DNA of 48,154 bases, taken from contig JAISYG010000081.1 in assembly GCA_031270075.1 (NCBI GenBank), forward strand, positions 1 to 48,154, written 5' to 3'. The translations under genes and the position numbers were made by a program. The DNA is from Dysgonamonadaceae bacterium (GTDB lineage: Bacteria; Bacteroidota; Bacteroidia; Bacteroidales; Azobacteroidaceae). Shown here in pieces: positions 9,046 to 18,904 of the stretch (the first letter of the stretch is position 1; the number at the start of each line of letters is the position of its first letter). The notes beneath the pieces were generated by a model that saw nothing but the letters and a program-made list of their open reading frames with translations, had not been told where the DNA came from and ran no database searches.

Positions 9046-11811
9046 ATGAAAGCGAAAAGTAAATATTATTGTTATCTGTGGTTGGCAGTCAGTTGCCTTT
9101 CTTTTGCCTGTCAACGCTTGTCTGTGGACGACTTGAGGTGCGAATACCTGTCCCGTCCGGAGGGTCTGGATGTGGCCGTTCCCCGTTTTTCATGGATCAT
9201 TACTGCCAACAGCAGGGCTGTTTACCAGACTGCTTACCGGATACTGGTGAGCGACAACCTTTCCGACATACGGAACAAACGCGGTAACTGTTGGGATTCC
9301 GGCCAACAGGAATCAGGCAATACCATCCATCTGGAATATGCCGGCACAGCGCTTTCCAGCAACCGCACCTATTACTGGCGCGTCTGTTCCCTGATAGACG
9401 GAAAGGAAATATGGAGCAAACCGGCCGTTTTCCGTACGGGTTTGCTTCATCCCGATGATTGGAAAGCGCAATGGATAAGCACAAAAGAGGAACTGATACA
9501 TGCAAGTCCCCTGTTAAGAAATGATTTCGTCCTTGAGAAGAACGTCGAAGAAGCCCGTCTGTATGTGACGGCAGCAGGTTTTTACGAGGTTTACCTGAAC
9601 GGCAGTAAAGTCGGCGACGACAAAATGCATCCCGCCATCAGCGATTTCCGCAAAACGGTATTGTATTCGGTATATGACGTATCCCGTTTGCTGAAAAAGG
9701 GCGACAATGCACTGGGCATTATGCTCGGCAACAGTGCATACAACATACGGAAGTCCGATAACCGTTACGGATGGGGCGGCGACCAGCGCATGGGAAATCC
9801 CTGCGTTTCGCTGCAAATGCAGGTCATTTATGATGACGGCAGTCAAACGGTGGTTACTACCGGTGACGGCTGGAAATATACGTTCGGGCCGATAACATAC
9901 AATAACATATATGGCGGTGAAGATTATGACGCCCGCAAGGAGATACCGGGCTGGGCTTCTGCCGGTTTCAACGACGCGGAATGGCACGGGACGGAAGTCG
10001 TCCGGGGGCCGGGCGGAATACCGAGATGGCAGTCGGTTCCCATCAAGGTGACCGAAACGCTGACGCCGGTTGCCGTAACAAAACCGGCCAAAGGCGTTTA
10101 TCTGTTCGACCTTGGGCAAAACATCGCAGGATGGTGGCGCATGGAACTGAAAGGACATGCCGGACAAACCGTTCGGGTACGGGGGGCGGAGACGCTTAAT
10201 AACAACCTGTTTCCCAAAAAAATGGAACAGGGAGACAGTTTGAGCACAAAGTTCGACTATCATGCCCGCGTATGGACGGATTACACCTTGAAAAGCGACC
10301 GGACGGAAAGCTACGAACCACATTTCTTCTATACCGGTTGCCGGTACATCGAAGTGACTGTAGCCGACGGGCAGGAACTTGAAGCGCTGAAAGTGGAAGG
10401 AAGGGTGCTACGTTCCGACATTGAGCAAAGCGGCGAATGGACGTCGTCTCACCCCTTGCTGAACTGGATTCACACGGCCGGACTGTGGTCGCAGAAGGCC
10501 AACCTTGTGGGATATCCGACCGACTGCCCGCACCGCGAAAAAGGAGCGTACAACGGCGACGGACAAGTAATTGCGGAAAGTTCCATGCACGATTTCCGGA
10601 TGGCGCCGTTTTACTACAAATGGCTCAACGACATGCGCGATTCGCAGGAACCCGGCGGACGCATTCCCAATACTTCGCCCCCCATTGTCGGCGGTATGGG
10701 AGGCGGCATTGCATGGGGCAGCGCATACGTGCTGATACCCTGGTGGATGTACCACTACTACGACGATATACGGGTACTGAGAGAACATTACCCTTCCATG
10801 AAGCAATACCTGAATTATTTGAGAAATCTGGCGCGCAACGACGAAAAACCGGATGAACCCTACATCATCAATTATTTCGACGGATACTGGTATTCACTGG
10901 GAGAATGGTGTTCGCCGGGACGCAGCGACTGCCCGAACCATGACGTGGTCAGTACTTTTTACTACTACTACGACGCTCAACTGATGTCGAAAATAGCCGA
11001 ACTGCTTGGCCATAGCGACGACGCCCGCCACTATCTTGCCCTGAGCGACACCATCCGGCAAGCGTTCAACGAGCGGTTTTTCTCCGAAAAAACGTTGCTC
11101 TACGGCAGCGATACCACCTATCAAACCTATCAGTTGCTTGCGCTGGTGGGAAACCTTGTCCCGGAAGCCCACCGCAACGGAGTGCTGAACACCGTTGTCG
11201 AAGATATCCGCAACAGAGGCAATCACCTGAATACCGGCATTATCGGAACAAAATACCTGTGGCCGGCGCTGTCGGACAACGGCTTTGACGATCTCGCCTG
11301 TTCGGTAGCCCTGCAGGAAAGCTATCCGGGTTACGGATTCTGGTACCGCAATCACTGTACCACCTTGCTGGAATTGTGGGAAGGAAACTTTTCGCACAAT
11401 CATCAAATGTTTGGTGCGATAACGGAATACCTGTACCGGTATCCCGCCGGTATCGATGCGCCGACAGCGGGAAAAACAACGAACGGATACAGGCACATCC
11501 GCCTGCAACCCCGAATGATCGACAGCCTGCAAACGGTAAGAGCTTCGCTGCAAACCATGTCGGGGCAAATCATTTCGGAATGGAAACGGTGCGACAACCA
11601 ATATACCTGTGAAGTGTTGATTCCCGCCAACACTACTGCCATTGCCGTCCTTCCGGTGGACGGGAAGCAACGGCTGACCGAAAGCGGCAACACGATATGG
11701 CAAAACGGGATATTTACGGCCATTCCGGGCGTGGACGATGTGAAAGCCGGAGACGGAGGGTTGTGGGTGTCGCTGCTATCAGGGAAATACAAATTTCAAT
11801 GGGAAAAATAG
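9046..11811 (+). CDS. Alpha-L-rhamnosidase-like glycoside hydrolase (GH78), lipoprotein
   Basis: ENPL-type start (LRCEYLSRPEGLDVAVPRFSWII); YPTDCPHREKGAYNGDGQVIAES; GHxH-like GNFSHNHQMFGAI. Start moved to MKAKSKYYCYLWLAVSCLSFAC. Confidence 0.93.
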   Translation: MKAKSKYYCYLWLAVSCLSFACQRLSVDDLRCEYLSRPEGLDVAVPRFSWIITANSRAVYQTAYRILVSDNLSDIRNKRGNCWDSGQQESGNTIHLEYAGTALSSNRTYYWRVCSLIDGKEIWSKPAVFRTGLLHPDDWKAQWISTKEELIHASPLLRNDFVLEKNVEEARLYVTAAGFYEVYLNGSKVGDDKMHPAISDFRKTVLYSVYDVSRLLKKGDNALGIMLGNSAYNIRKSDNRYGWGGDQRMGNPCVSLQMQVIYDDGSQTVVTTGDGWKYTFGPITYNNIYGGEDYDARKEIPGWASAGFNDAEWHGTEVVRGPGGIPRWQSVPIKVTETLTPVAVTKPAKGVYLFDLGQNIAGWWRMELKGHAGQTVRVRGAETLNNNLFPKKMEQGDSLSTKFDYHARVWTDYTLKSDRTESYEPHFFYTGCRYIEVTVADGQELEALKVEGRVLRSDIEQSGEWTSSHPLLNWIHTAGLWSQKANLVGYPTDCPHREKGAYNGDGQVIAESSMHDFRMAPFYYKWLNDMRDSQEPGGRIPNTSPPIVGGMGGGIAWGSAYVLIPWWMYHYYDDIRVLREHYPSMKQYLNYLRNLARNDEKPDEPYIINYFDGYWYSLGEWCSPGRSDCPNHDVVSTFYYYYDAQLMSKIAELLGHSDDARHYLALSDTIRQAFNERFFSEKTLLYGSDTTYQTYQLLALVGNLVPEAHRNGVLNTVVEDIRNRGNHLNTGIIGTKYLWPALSDNGFDDLACSVALQESYPGYGFWYRNHCTTLLELWEGNFSHNHQMFGAITEYLYRYPAGIDAPTAGKTTNGYRHIRLQPRMIDSLQTVRASLQTMSGQIISEWKRCDNQYTCEVLIPANTTAIAVLPVDGKQRLTESGNTIWQNGIFTAIPGVDDVKAGDGGLWVSLLSGKYKFQWEK

Positions 11812-12365
11812 CAGCAAGTGACTTGTCCCTCCTTTACAGGGAACATTCGGATGCGCTTTATTCCTTCGGATGCAAGTTTACGTCCGACAGGAAAATGGTG
11901 GAAGACTGCATCCACGACGTGTTCCTGAAACTTTACGAAAGAAAAGAAGGCACGAACGATATACGAAACTTGAGGCTGTTTCTGCTGGTGTCGTTGAAAA
12001 ACAGGCTGCTGAAAGAACTTTCTTCGCCCAAACTCTTCGTATCCATCGAAGAAATTCCTTTCTCCTACGCACCACAGGATGCCTCGGTGGAGGATATCCA
12101 TCTGGAAAATGACCGTATCCTGAACCGGAAAATCTATATTCAAAAAGCGCTGGAGTCTCTCACCAACAGGCAACGCGAAATCGTTTATCTGCATTTTATC
12201 GAAGAATTGGACTACGACCAGATCTGCCAAATGATGGGCATCAGTTACCAGACCATCCGCAACACCGTACACAATGCACTGACGCGGTTGCGGGATAAAT
12301 TGGGAAAACCTCCCATACACCTCTATTTTATGGTTATTTTTAAAAAGATCAGAAAAAACAGTTAA
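11799..12365 (+). CDS. RNA polymerase ECF sigma-70 factor (FecI/PUL type)
   Basis: LYREHSDALYSFGCKFTSDRKMVEDCIHDVFLKL (region 2) and LTNRQREIVYLHFIEELDYDQICQMMGISYQTIRNTVHNALTRLR (region 4). Confidence 0.93.
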   Translation: MGKIAASDLSLLYREHSDALYSFGCKFTSDRKMVEDCIHDVFLKLYERKEGTNDIRNLRLFLLVSLKNRLLKELSSPKLFVSIEEIPFSYAPQDASVEDIHLENDRILNRKIYIQKALESLTNRQREIVYLHFIEELDYDQICQMMGISYQTIRNTVHNALTRLRDKLGKPPIHLYFMVIFKKIRKNS

Positions 12366-12435
12366 ATTTATAGTACAAAAAACGCCTTTCCGTGTCCTTA
12401 TATTGTAAAATGAAATCATATTCCAAAGGAAAGTC

Positions 12436-13344
12436 ATGGATAAATATTGGGGACAAAGCGAGGAAAATGTTATCAAACGTTTTCGGGAAGCGGTGACCGA
12501 CCGGTTTCCCGCCCAGCGAAAAGAAATCGTATGGGAACGTTTGTTGAGAAGCATTTGGCAGGCGCGTGCACGACGGGTCAGCGGTATTCGCAGGTGGGCG
12601 GCCGTCGCAGGTATCGTACTACTGACGGGCGGCATCTACCTGTGGCAAACCCTTTCGCTACCCGAAAAACAGGAGTATAAAACGGAATGGCTCACCCTTA
12701 CTACAAACAACGAGGAACGCCTACAGGTAACGTTGCCCGATTCGTCGTCGGTATGGCTCAATGCCAATAGCCGGTTGACTTACCCCAAAGCTTTTATGCC
12801 CCAACAGCGGGAAGTAGTGCTGTCCGGAGAGGCTTTTTTCGACATCCGGCCTGAAAAAAAGGCTTTCCTTGTACGGACGGAACGGTTACACGTGTCGGTA
12901 CCTGGCACCCGCTTCATGGTAAGCGACTACCGCAATACCGAAACAGTTGAAGCCATCCTGCTGTCGGGATCAGTGAAAGTAGCCACAACCGGCGAACCGC
13001 ACAAGGCGACTACCCTGAAACCCAACCAGCAATGGCGACTGTCGGCAGGCGACATGCAAGCGCAAATTCATGATATAGACGCCGTTTCCCGGGCGCAATG
13101 GGTTACGGGGCAAATCATCTTTGAAGACGCCTCGCTGAAAGACATTGCGGAACGATTGGGCAGCTGGTACGGCATCAAAATCGACGTAGAAAAAGGGATA
13201 GAGACCATGTACAGGCTCACCTTTGTCATCCGGAACGAAACGTGGACGCAAGCCCGGTCTGTCATACAAATGATCCTGCCGGAAGTGGCTTTCGCCGAAT
13301 CCGACGACAAAACAAAAATCATACGCGCATCCCAAAAAAAATAA
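12436..13344 (+). CDS. FecR-family anti-sigma factor
   Basis: TM segment; ERLQVTLPDSSSVWLNANSRLTYPKAF; FDIRPEKKAFLVRTERLHVSVPGTRFMVSDY; directly downstream of the ECF sigma gene. Confidence 0.93.
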   Translation: MDKYWGQSEENVIKRFREAVTDRFPAQRKEIVWERLLRSIWQARARRVSGIRRWAAVAGIVLLTGGIYLWQTLSLPEKQEYKTEWLTLTTNNEERLQVTLPDSSSVWLNANSRLTYPKAFMPQQREVVLSGEAFFDIRPEKKAFLVRTERLHVSVPGTRFMVSDYRNTETVEAILLSGSVKVATTGEPHKATTLKPNQQWRLSAGDMQAQIHDIDAVSRAQWVTGQIIFEDASLKDIAERLGSWYGIKIDVEKGIETMYRLTFVIRNETWTQARSVIQMILPEVAFAESDDKTKIIRASQKK

Positions 13345-13362
13345 GCCGATCACACATACACC

Positions 13363-13398
13363 ATGAAAACATGAAAACATGAAAACATGAAAACATGA
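13363..13398. repeat. 8-bp simple tandem repeat (ATGAAAAC)x4 plus partial
   Basis: Read directly: ATGAAAACATGAAAACATGAAAACATGAAAACATGA, in the fecR-susC intergenic region. Confidence 0.95.
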
Positions 13399-13569
13399 CA
13401 CACCAAATTGTAAAAAGAGCAGCCTGCGCTTCCAACACCTGCTGCTCAGCGAGTTTAACATGAACAAGTCACACTAAAATCACAAATAAAGATAACGAAA
13501 TTGTTAATTGAGAATCAAAAAAAAGAAAAGGAAAGTAATTTACCGGGTATAACCAAAATCAAGCGAATC

Positions 13570-16500
13570 ATGAAAATAGCGTTTTTACTTCTGGTGACGG
13601 GACTGTTGCAATTGTCGGCTTCCGTATCTGCGCAAAACAAGCGAATGACCATCGACAACGGGAAGGGCGACCTTACCGTCAAGGATGTGTTAAAAATGAT
13701 CGAAAGCCATACGGATTATACTTTTTCGTACAATAGTGCGCAAATCGACGTAAACAGGACGGTCAAGGGCGCTTTCCGAAACATGCGAATAACGGAAATC
13801 TTGGATAAAATCTTGCCGCAAGCCCATATCGAATATCTCATTGAAGGTACGCAGATTTTCTTGTTTTCTGCCGAACCTAAAGCGACAAACAAAGTTCAGC
13901 CCGGAGGTATTCCCGTCACCGGCGTGATTACCGACGAAAACGGCGATCCGCTGCCGGGCGTGAACGTCACGGTGAAGGGTACGATGACAGGGGTAACAAC
14001 AGATAATAATGGTAAGTATTCCGTTGCTGTTAGCGGTAGCGAGGCGGTGCTGGTGTTTTCCTTTGTAGGTTATACTACGCAGGAGATTACCGTAGGCGAC
14101 CAGACGAATATTTCGCTAACGCTTGGAGAAAGCGCTACGCAAATAGAAGAGGTGGTGGTAGTCGGTTACGGCGTGCAGAAAAAGGGAAGCGTTGTCGGTT
14201 CCATCGTGCAAGCCAATAGCGAAGAACTGATGAAGTCCGGCAATGTTACCGACTTGAAGCAGGCGCTTACAGGACGGCTACCGGGCGTAATTACCTCCGT
14301 ATCGACCAATGAGCCGGGCGGTTACGGCGACGGCAGCAGTGCTACCTCTATCTTTATCCGTGGGCGCAACTCGTGGAACAGCAGCCAGCCGCTCATTTTG
14401 GTGGACGGCATAGAGCGCAACATGGAGAATGTGGACGTTACCGAAGTCGAAAGCATATCTGTACTCAAGGACGCTTCGGCAACGGCGGTCTTTGGCGTGA
14501 AAGGCGCCAACGGCGTTATCCTTATCACCACCAAACGCGGCAAGGAGAGCAAGAAGCCCCGATTGTCGTTTTCATACGACGCCACAATGCTGATGCTCTC
14601 CAAACTGCCGGAGAAATTGGATTCCTACGATGCCCTGAATTTGCGCAACGAAAGTATCCTGCGCAATGTGGCATACAACGAAAGTATCTGGAGCGATTAC
14701 ACGCCCGATGAAATTCTCCGCCGCTACCGAGAGCGTGACTATCCCGAATACGAAATGCTATACCCCAATGTGGACTGGGAAAGTGCCTTGTTCAAAAAAA
14801 CGGGCTGGTCGCAAAAAGTCGCCATGAACATACAGGGAGGGAATGATTTTGTAAAATACTTCGGCGCCTTGACCTACTTCCACGAAGGCGATATGTTTAA
14901 ACAGTATGAAAACTTCAAAGGGTATGACCCTAATTTCGATTTCGACCGGTTCAATTTTCGCAGTAATTTCGATTTCAATCTTACGAAATCCACCATCCTG
15001 AAAATCAGCCTTTCGGGATACTACAGCAAAAAGAATACCAATTATTCCTACACCAACGAACACACAGGAACGCACCAATACATTTGGGCAGCCATTTACA
15101 ATATGGGACCCGATATGTTTCTTCCGCAGTATGAAGACGGTTCGTGGGGAATCCAGCAGTCGCCGATATTGAGTAATCCGGTATCTACGGTTTATAACTT
15201 AGGTATATTCGAACGGAAGACCACCGACATGGACGTCAATATTTCGCTGGAACAGAAATTGGATTTTATCACCAAAGGATTAAGTATAGGAGGCACGTAT
15301 TATTACGACTACAACGTACAAACCGTAGGTGGTGTCTATGATGTTACTAACGGCGTAGTATTGCAGGGCCATATACATAACATTGTGGTTTATCCCGACA
15401 TGTACACCGGTCCCGGTCAGAATCCCGACGAATACATAGTCCACTATCCCATTACCGGCTCATCTGACTTTGATTGGGTAGCAGATCCATGGACTCGGAT
15501 AGGGGAAGGTATTACCTCTTCCTATACCGGGCGTGTACCCGTCAGCCGGCGGAAAGTATATCAGGCGCAAGTCAATTATGGGCGCAGTTTCGGCACGCTG
15601 CACAATGTTAGCGCAATGGGTGTTTTTAAACGCGAAGAATACGCCACCGGCTCCGAGTTTCCCCATTATCGGGAAGACTGGATTTCCCGTCTCACCTACG
15701 ACTATGATTCCCGCTACTTCATTGAAGGCAACGGCGCCTACAATGGTTCCGAAAAATTCGCATCCAACTATCGTTTCGACTTTTTTCCCTCGCTTGCCGT
15801 CGGTTGGTATGTATCGAACGAAAAATTCTTCAAATGGGATTGGATGAACAAGCTAAAACTCAGGTATAGCTTGGGTTTGGTAGGTGACGATAGCGCCGGT
15901 GCGCGCTGGGCTTACCAAACGCAATATTCGTATGGCGAAGCCAATCGCTTGCAGCAATATATTTACAACACCAGCCCCTACACACAGTACCGCGAAACGG
16001 TGGTCGCTAACCCCGATTTGCACTGGGAAAAAGCAAAGAAAAGTAATTACGGTGTGGAAACAGGGTTTTTAAACAACCTCTTTTCGGTTAATTTCGATTA
16101 TTTTACCGAAAACCGGACAGACATTATTATTGCCGGAACCGACCGCGCCACTGCGCCCTATTTCGGCGCTACGCCGCCTGCAGCCAATTTGGGTAAAGTC
16201 GATGCCCGCGGATTTGAAATTGAAGTCAACATAGACAAGCATACCGCCTATGGATTAGACTATTGGGCTGCATTTGCCTTTACGCATACCCGCAACAAAA
16301 TTGTATTCCGCGACGACCCGCAGCTAAGGGCAGCCTATCTGAAACAGCAGGACTATTCGGTAGGGCAAAACCGATCGTTGGTAAACACCGGATTTTACCA
16401 AAACTGGGACGATATCTATGCCAGCGTACCGCAAGAGGTCAACGATTTGTATAAAATGCCCGGATATTACAATATGTTGGATTACAACGGCGACGGTGCG

Positions 16501-17016
16501 ATTACCAGTGCCGGTGACGTGATCCCCTCCGGATATTCCGACCTGCCCGAAAATACCTGTAATCTGTCTCTGGGGGCGAGTTACAAAGGCTTTGCAGTAA
16601 CAGTGCAGTTTTATGGCGTAAACAACGTAACGCAAAACGCTGAACTGTATAATTTTTTCAATCAAAGTATCAATAATATGTACGGGCATACGCGAGATTA
16701 TTGGGCGCAGGACAATCCCGACGCTACCTCTTTTCTGCCCCGTTGGAAAACGCAGGGCGAGTTTATCGGCAATTATTATATCACCGACGGCTCGTATATC
16801 CGGCTGAAAACCGCCGAAATTGCTTACAATTTTCAAAAAACCGTATTGGATAAGCTGCCTTTAGCAGGCTTGCGTGTTTTTGTCAACGGAAACAACCTGT
16901 GGTACTGGTCGCGCCTGCCTTACGACCGCGAAAATACCTGGAGCGGAGGCTCTTCGGCTATGGGCGCATATCCAACCGTAAGACGGATAAATTTCGGTAT
17001 AAACATTATCTTTTAA
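13570..17016 (+). CDS. SusC/RagA-family TonB-linked outer membrane protein with STN and CarboxypepD_reg-like domains
   Basis: STN region (LTVKDVLKMIESHTDYTFSYNSAQIDV); VTGVITDENGDPLPGVNVTVKGT; TonB-box-like EEVVVVGYG; plug ISVLKDASATAVFGVKGANGVILITTKRG. Confidence 0.95.
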   Translation: MKIAFLLLVTGLLQLSASVSAQNKRMTIDNGKGDLTVKDVLKMIESHTDYTFSYNSAQIDVNRTVKGAFRNMRITEILDKILPQAHIEYLIEGTQIFLFSAEPKATNKVQPGGIPVTGVITDENGDPLPGVNVTVKGTMTGVTTDNNGKYSVAVSGSEAVLVFSFVGYTTQEITVGDQTNISLTLGESATQIEEVVVVGYGVQKKGSVVGSIVQANSEELMKSGNVTDLKQALTGRLPGVITSVSTNEPGGYGDGSSATSIFIRGRNSWNSSQPLILVDGIERNMENVDVTEVESISVLKDASATAVFGVKGANGVILITTKRGKESKKPRLSFSYDATMLMLSKLPEKLDSYDALNLRNESILRNVAYNESIWSDYTPDEILRRYRERDYPEYEMLYPNVDWESALFKKTGWSQKVAMNIQGGNDFVKYFGALTYFHEGDMFKQYENFKGYDPNFDFDRFNFRSNFDFNLTKSTILKISLSGYYSKKNTNYSYTNEHTGTHQYIWAAIYNMGPDMFLPQYEDGSWGIQQSPILSNPVSTVYNLGIFERKTTDMDVNISLEQKLDFITKGLSIGGTYYYDYNVQTVGGVYDVTNGVVLQGHIHNIVVYPDMYTGPGQNPDEYIVHYPITGSSDFDWVADPWTRIGEGITSSYTGRVPVSRRKVYQAQVNYGRSFGTLHNVSAMGVFKREEYATGSEFPHYREDWISRLTYDYDSRYFIEGNGAYNGSEKFASNYRFDFFPSLAVGWYVSNEKFFKWDWMNKLKLRYSLGLVGDDSAGARWAYQTQYSYGEANRLQQYIYNTSPYTQYRETVVANPDLHWEKAKKSNYGVETGFLNNLFSVNFDYFTENRTDIIIAGTDRATAPYFGATPPAANLGKVDARGFEIEVNIDKHTAYGLDYWAAFAFTHTRNKIVFRDDPQLRAAYLKQQDYSVGQNRSLVNTGFYQNWDDIYASVPQEVNDLYKMPGYYNMLDYNGDGAITSAGDVIPSGYSDLPENTCNLSLGASYKGFAVTVQFYGVNNVTQNAELYNFFNQSINNMYGHTRDYWAQDNPDATSFLPRWKTQGEFIGNYYITDGSYIRLKTAEIAYNFQKTVLDKLPLAGLRVFVNGNNLWYWSRLPYDRENTWSGGSSAMGAYPTVRRINFGINIIF

Positions 17017-17036
17017 TCTTGAAAATAAATTCACGG

Positions 17037-18884
17037 ATGAAATTCAATAGCATATTGTTTTTAGCTTTTTTGACAGTCTGCATATCCTGCGAGGATTATT
17101 TGGACAAAGCGCCCGAAGCGGACATTTCAGACAGGGAAGTCTTCGGCAACTTCACCAGCTTTCAGGGATGGGTGGAGGAAATGTACAGTTGTATGGCAAA
17201 CCATCATGCGAAAATGGCGGCCAACTATCACAATACCTTTAATATGCCCGACATGATGCTCAATACCCCCATGTTCTGGGACGACGGAAATTATTGGGAC
17301 GACCGCTTTCTGCTTCATGATCAAGTGCCGATGCTGAGCGGAACCAGCGGTTTGATGTCGAAATCGGTGTGGCCCCTTGCATGGTACGCCATACGAAAAG
17401 CCAATGTGGGTTTGCAGAACATTGACCTGTTGGAAGGGACGCAGGAAGAGAAAAACCTCATCAAGGGACAGTGTCTGTTTTTCCGCGCTTTTTACCACCT
17501 CGAACTGATTCAGTACTACGGAGGGCTGCCTTACGTGGACAACGTGCTGGATGTAAATGAAGCTTTTTCGCTGCCCCGTCTCAGTTACATCGAAACAGCC
17601 GGACGGGTAGCGGAAGATTTCCGGGCAGCCGCCGAACTGCTCCCGATGGATTGGAAAAACACCAATACATTGGTCACCAACAGTAACGGCGTTCGCGTTA
17701 CCCAAATACATGCCCTGGCCTATCTGGGCAAAAATTTGCTCTATGCCGCCAGCCCGATGATGAACGAAGCGTCCACAGGCGTCAATGCCTATGATGCAGA
17801 CCTGTGCAGGCAAGCCGCAGCCGCCTTTGCCGAGGTGATCCGCTTAAGCGAAGACGCATCCGGCGACTGTCCTTACTATTTGGAATCATGGGACAACTGG
17901 TCGGGCATTTTCAAACGGCTCACGGCCGGTAGAAACGAACGTCCCGGAGGCGCAGAGGTTATTCAAAATCAGATGATATACGAACCGGATTTCTATATCT
18001 ACACCAATTTCAGGGCGCAGGCGCCTGTGAGATGGAGTTTTGGCAACGACGGAACGGAAACGCCCACCCATAATTATGTGAAATATTACGCGATGGCAAA
18101 CGGACTGCCCATTGAAGACCCGGGTTCCGGGTACGACCCGAACGACCCGTGGAAAGGACGCGAACCTCGCTTTTATCACGACATTGTTTACGAAGGAACC
18201 AAAATGATAGAAAACGCCACTACCTCCGACGCGATACAATTCCAGTATGCCCACCTGCACAACAGCGGATTCAACCGGCAGGGAAGTGTGGCCTCGGGAG
18301 GCGTCAACGGGAGTGTTACCGGTTATATGTACTGGAAATTTATGCCGTCAAAAGTAAATTTCTGGGAGAATGGGCCTTTTAACGCCCAAGCCTGGCAGCC
18401 ACGCTTGCGTTTAGCAGATGTATATTTGATGTATGCAGAAGCGGTATTTTACGGCTACGGATCGGCAGCCGACAAGTACCCGAATGCTGCCTATACGGCG
18501 CAGCAGGCCATTGAGAAAATCCGAAACCGTGCGCAGCTAAGTTCATTGCCCGACAAATATTATGCAACAGGCAACACGCCTTTGTTCAATTTCATGGAAA
18601 CGCTGATTCGTGAACGCGCCGTAGAACTTGCCTTTGAGGGATTCCGCTGGTTCGACCTGCGCCGCTGGAATATTGCCGGCGAACTCAAATACAGGGAAAA
18701 ATACGGCATTAATTTCGATGTGAACGAAAGCCTGGTTTCGACGGAATATCCTACCGGTAAGCCTTACAATTTCAAAGAAGTATTGCTTACTACCCGTGTA
18801 TTTGAAAAAAAACACAATTGGGTGCCTCTGCCGACCAGGTTTACGCAACTGTATAAGGAATTTTATCAAAATCCGGGCTGGTAA
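17037..18884 (+). CDS. SusD/RagB-family nutrient-binding outer membrane lipoprotein
   Basis: Lipobox CISCEDYLDKAPE; RAFYHLELIQYYGGLPYVD; LRLADVYLMYAEA; ERAVELAFEGFRWFDLRRW. Confidence 0.95.
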   Translation: MKFNSILFLAFLTVCISCEDYLDKAPEADISDREVFGNFTSFQGWVEEMYSCMANHHAKMAANYHNTFNMPDMMLNTPMFWDDGNYWDDRFLLHDQVPMLSGTSGLMSKSVWPLAWYAIRKANVGLQNIDLLEGTQEEKNLIKGQCLFFRAFYHLELIQYYGGLPYVDNVLDVNEAFSLPRLSYIETAGRVAEDFRAAAELLPMDWKNTNTLVTNSNGVRVTQIHALAYLGKNLLYAASPMMNEASTGVNAYDADLCRQAAAAFAEVIRLSEDASGDCPYYLESWDNWSGIFKRLTAGRNERPGGAEVIQNQMIYEPDFYIYTNFRAQAPVRWSFGNDGTETPTHNYVKYYAMANGLPIEDPGSGYDPNDPWKGREPRFYHDIVYEGTKMIENATTSDAIQFQYAHLHNSGFNRQGSVASGGVNGSVTGYMYWKFMPSKVNFWENGPFNAQAWQPRLRLADVYLMYAEAVFYGYGSAADKYPNAAYTAQQAIEKIRNRAQLSSLPDKYYATGNTPLFNFMETLIRERAVELAFEGFRWFDLRRWNIAGELKYREKYGINFDVNESLVSTEYPTGKPYNFKEVLLTTRVFEKKHNWVPLPTRFTQLYKEFYQNPGW

Positions 18885-18904
18885 ACATTAAAAATGAATC
18901 AACT

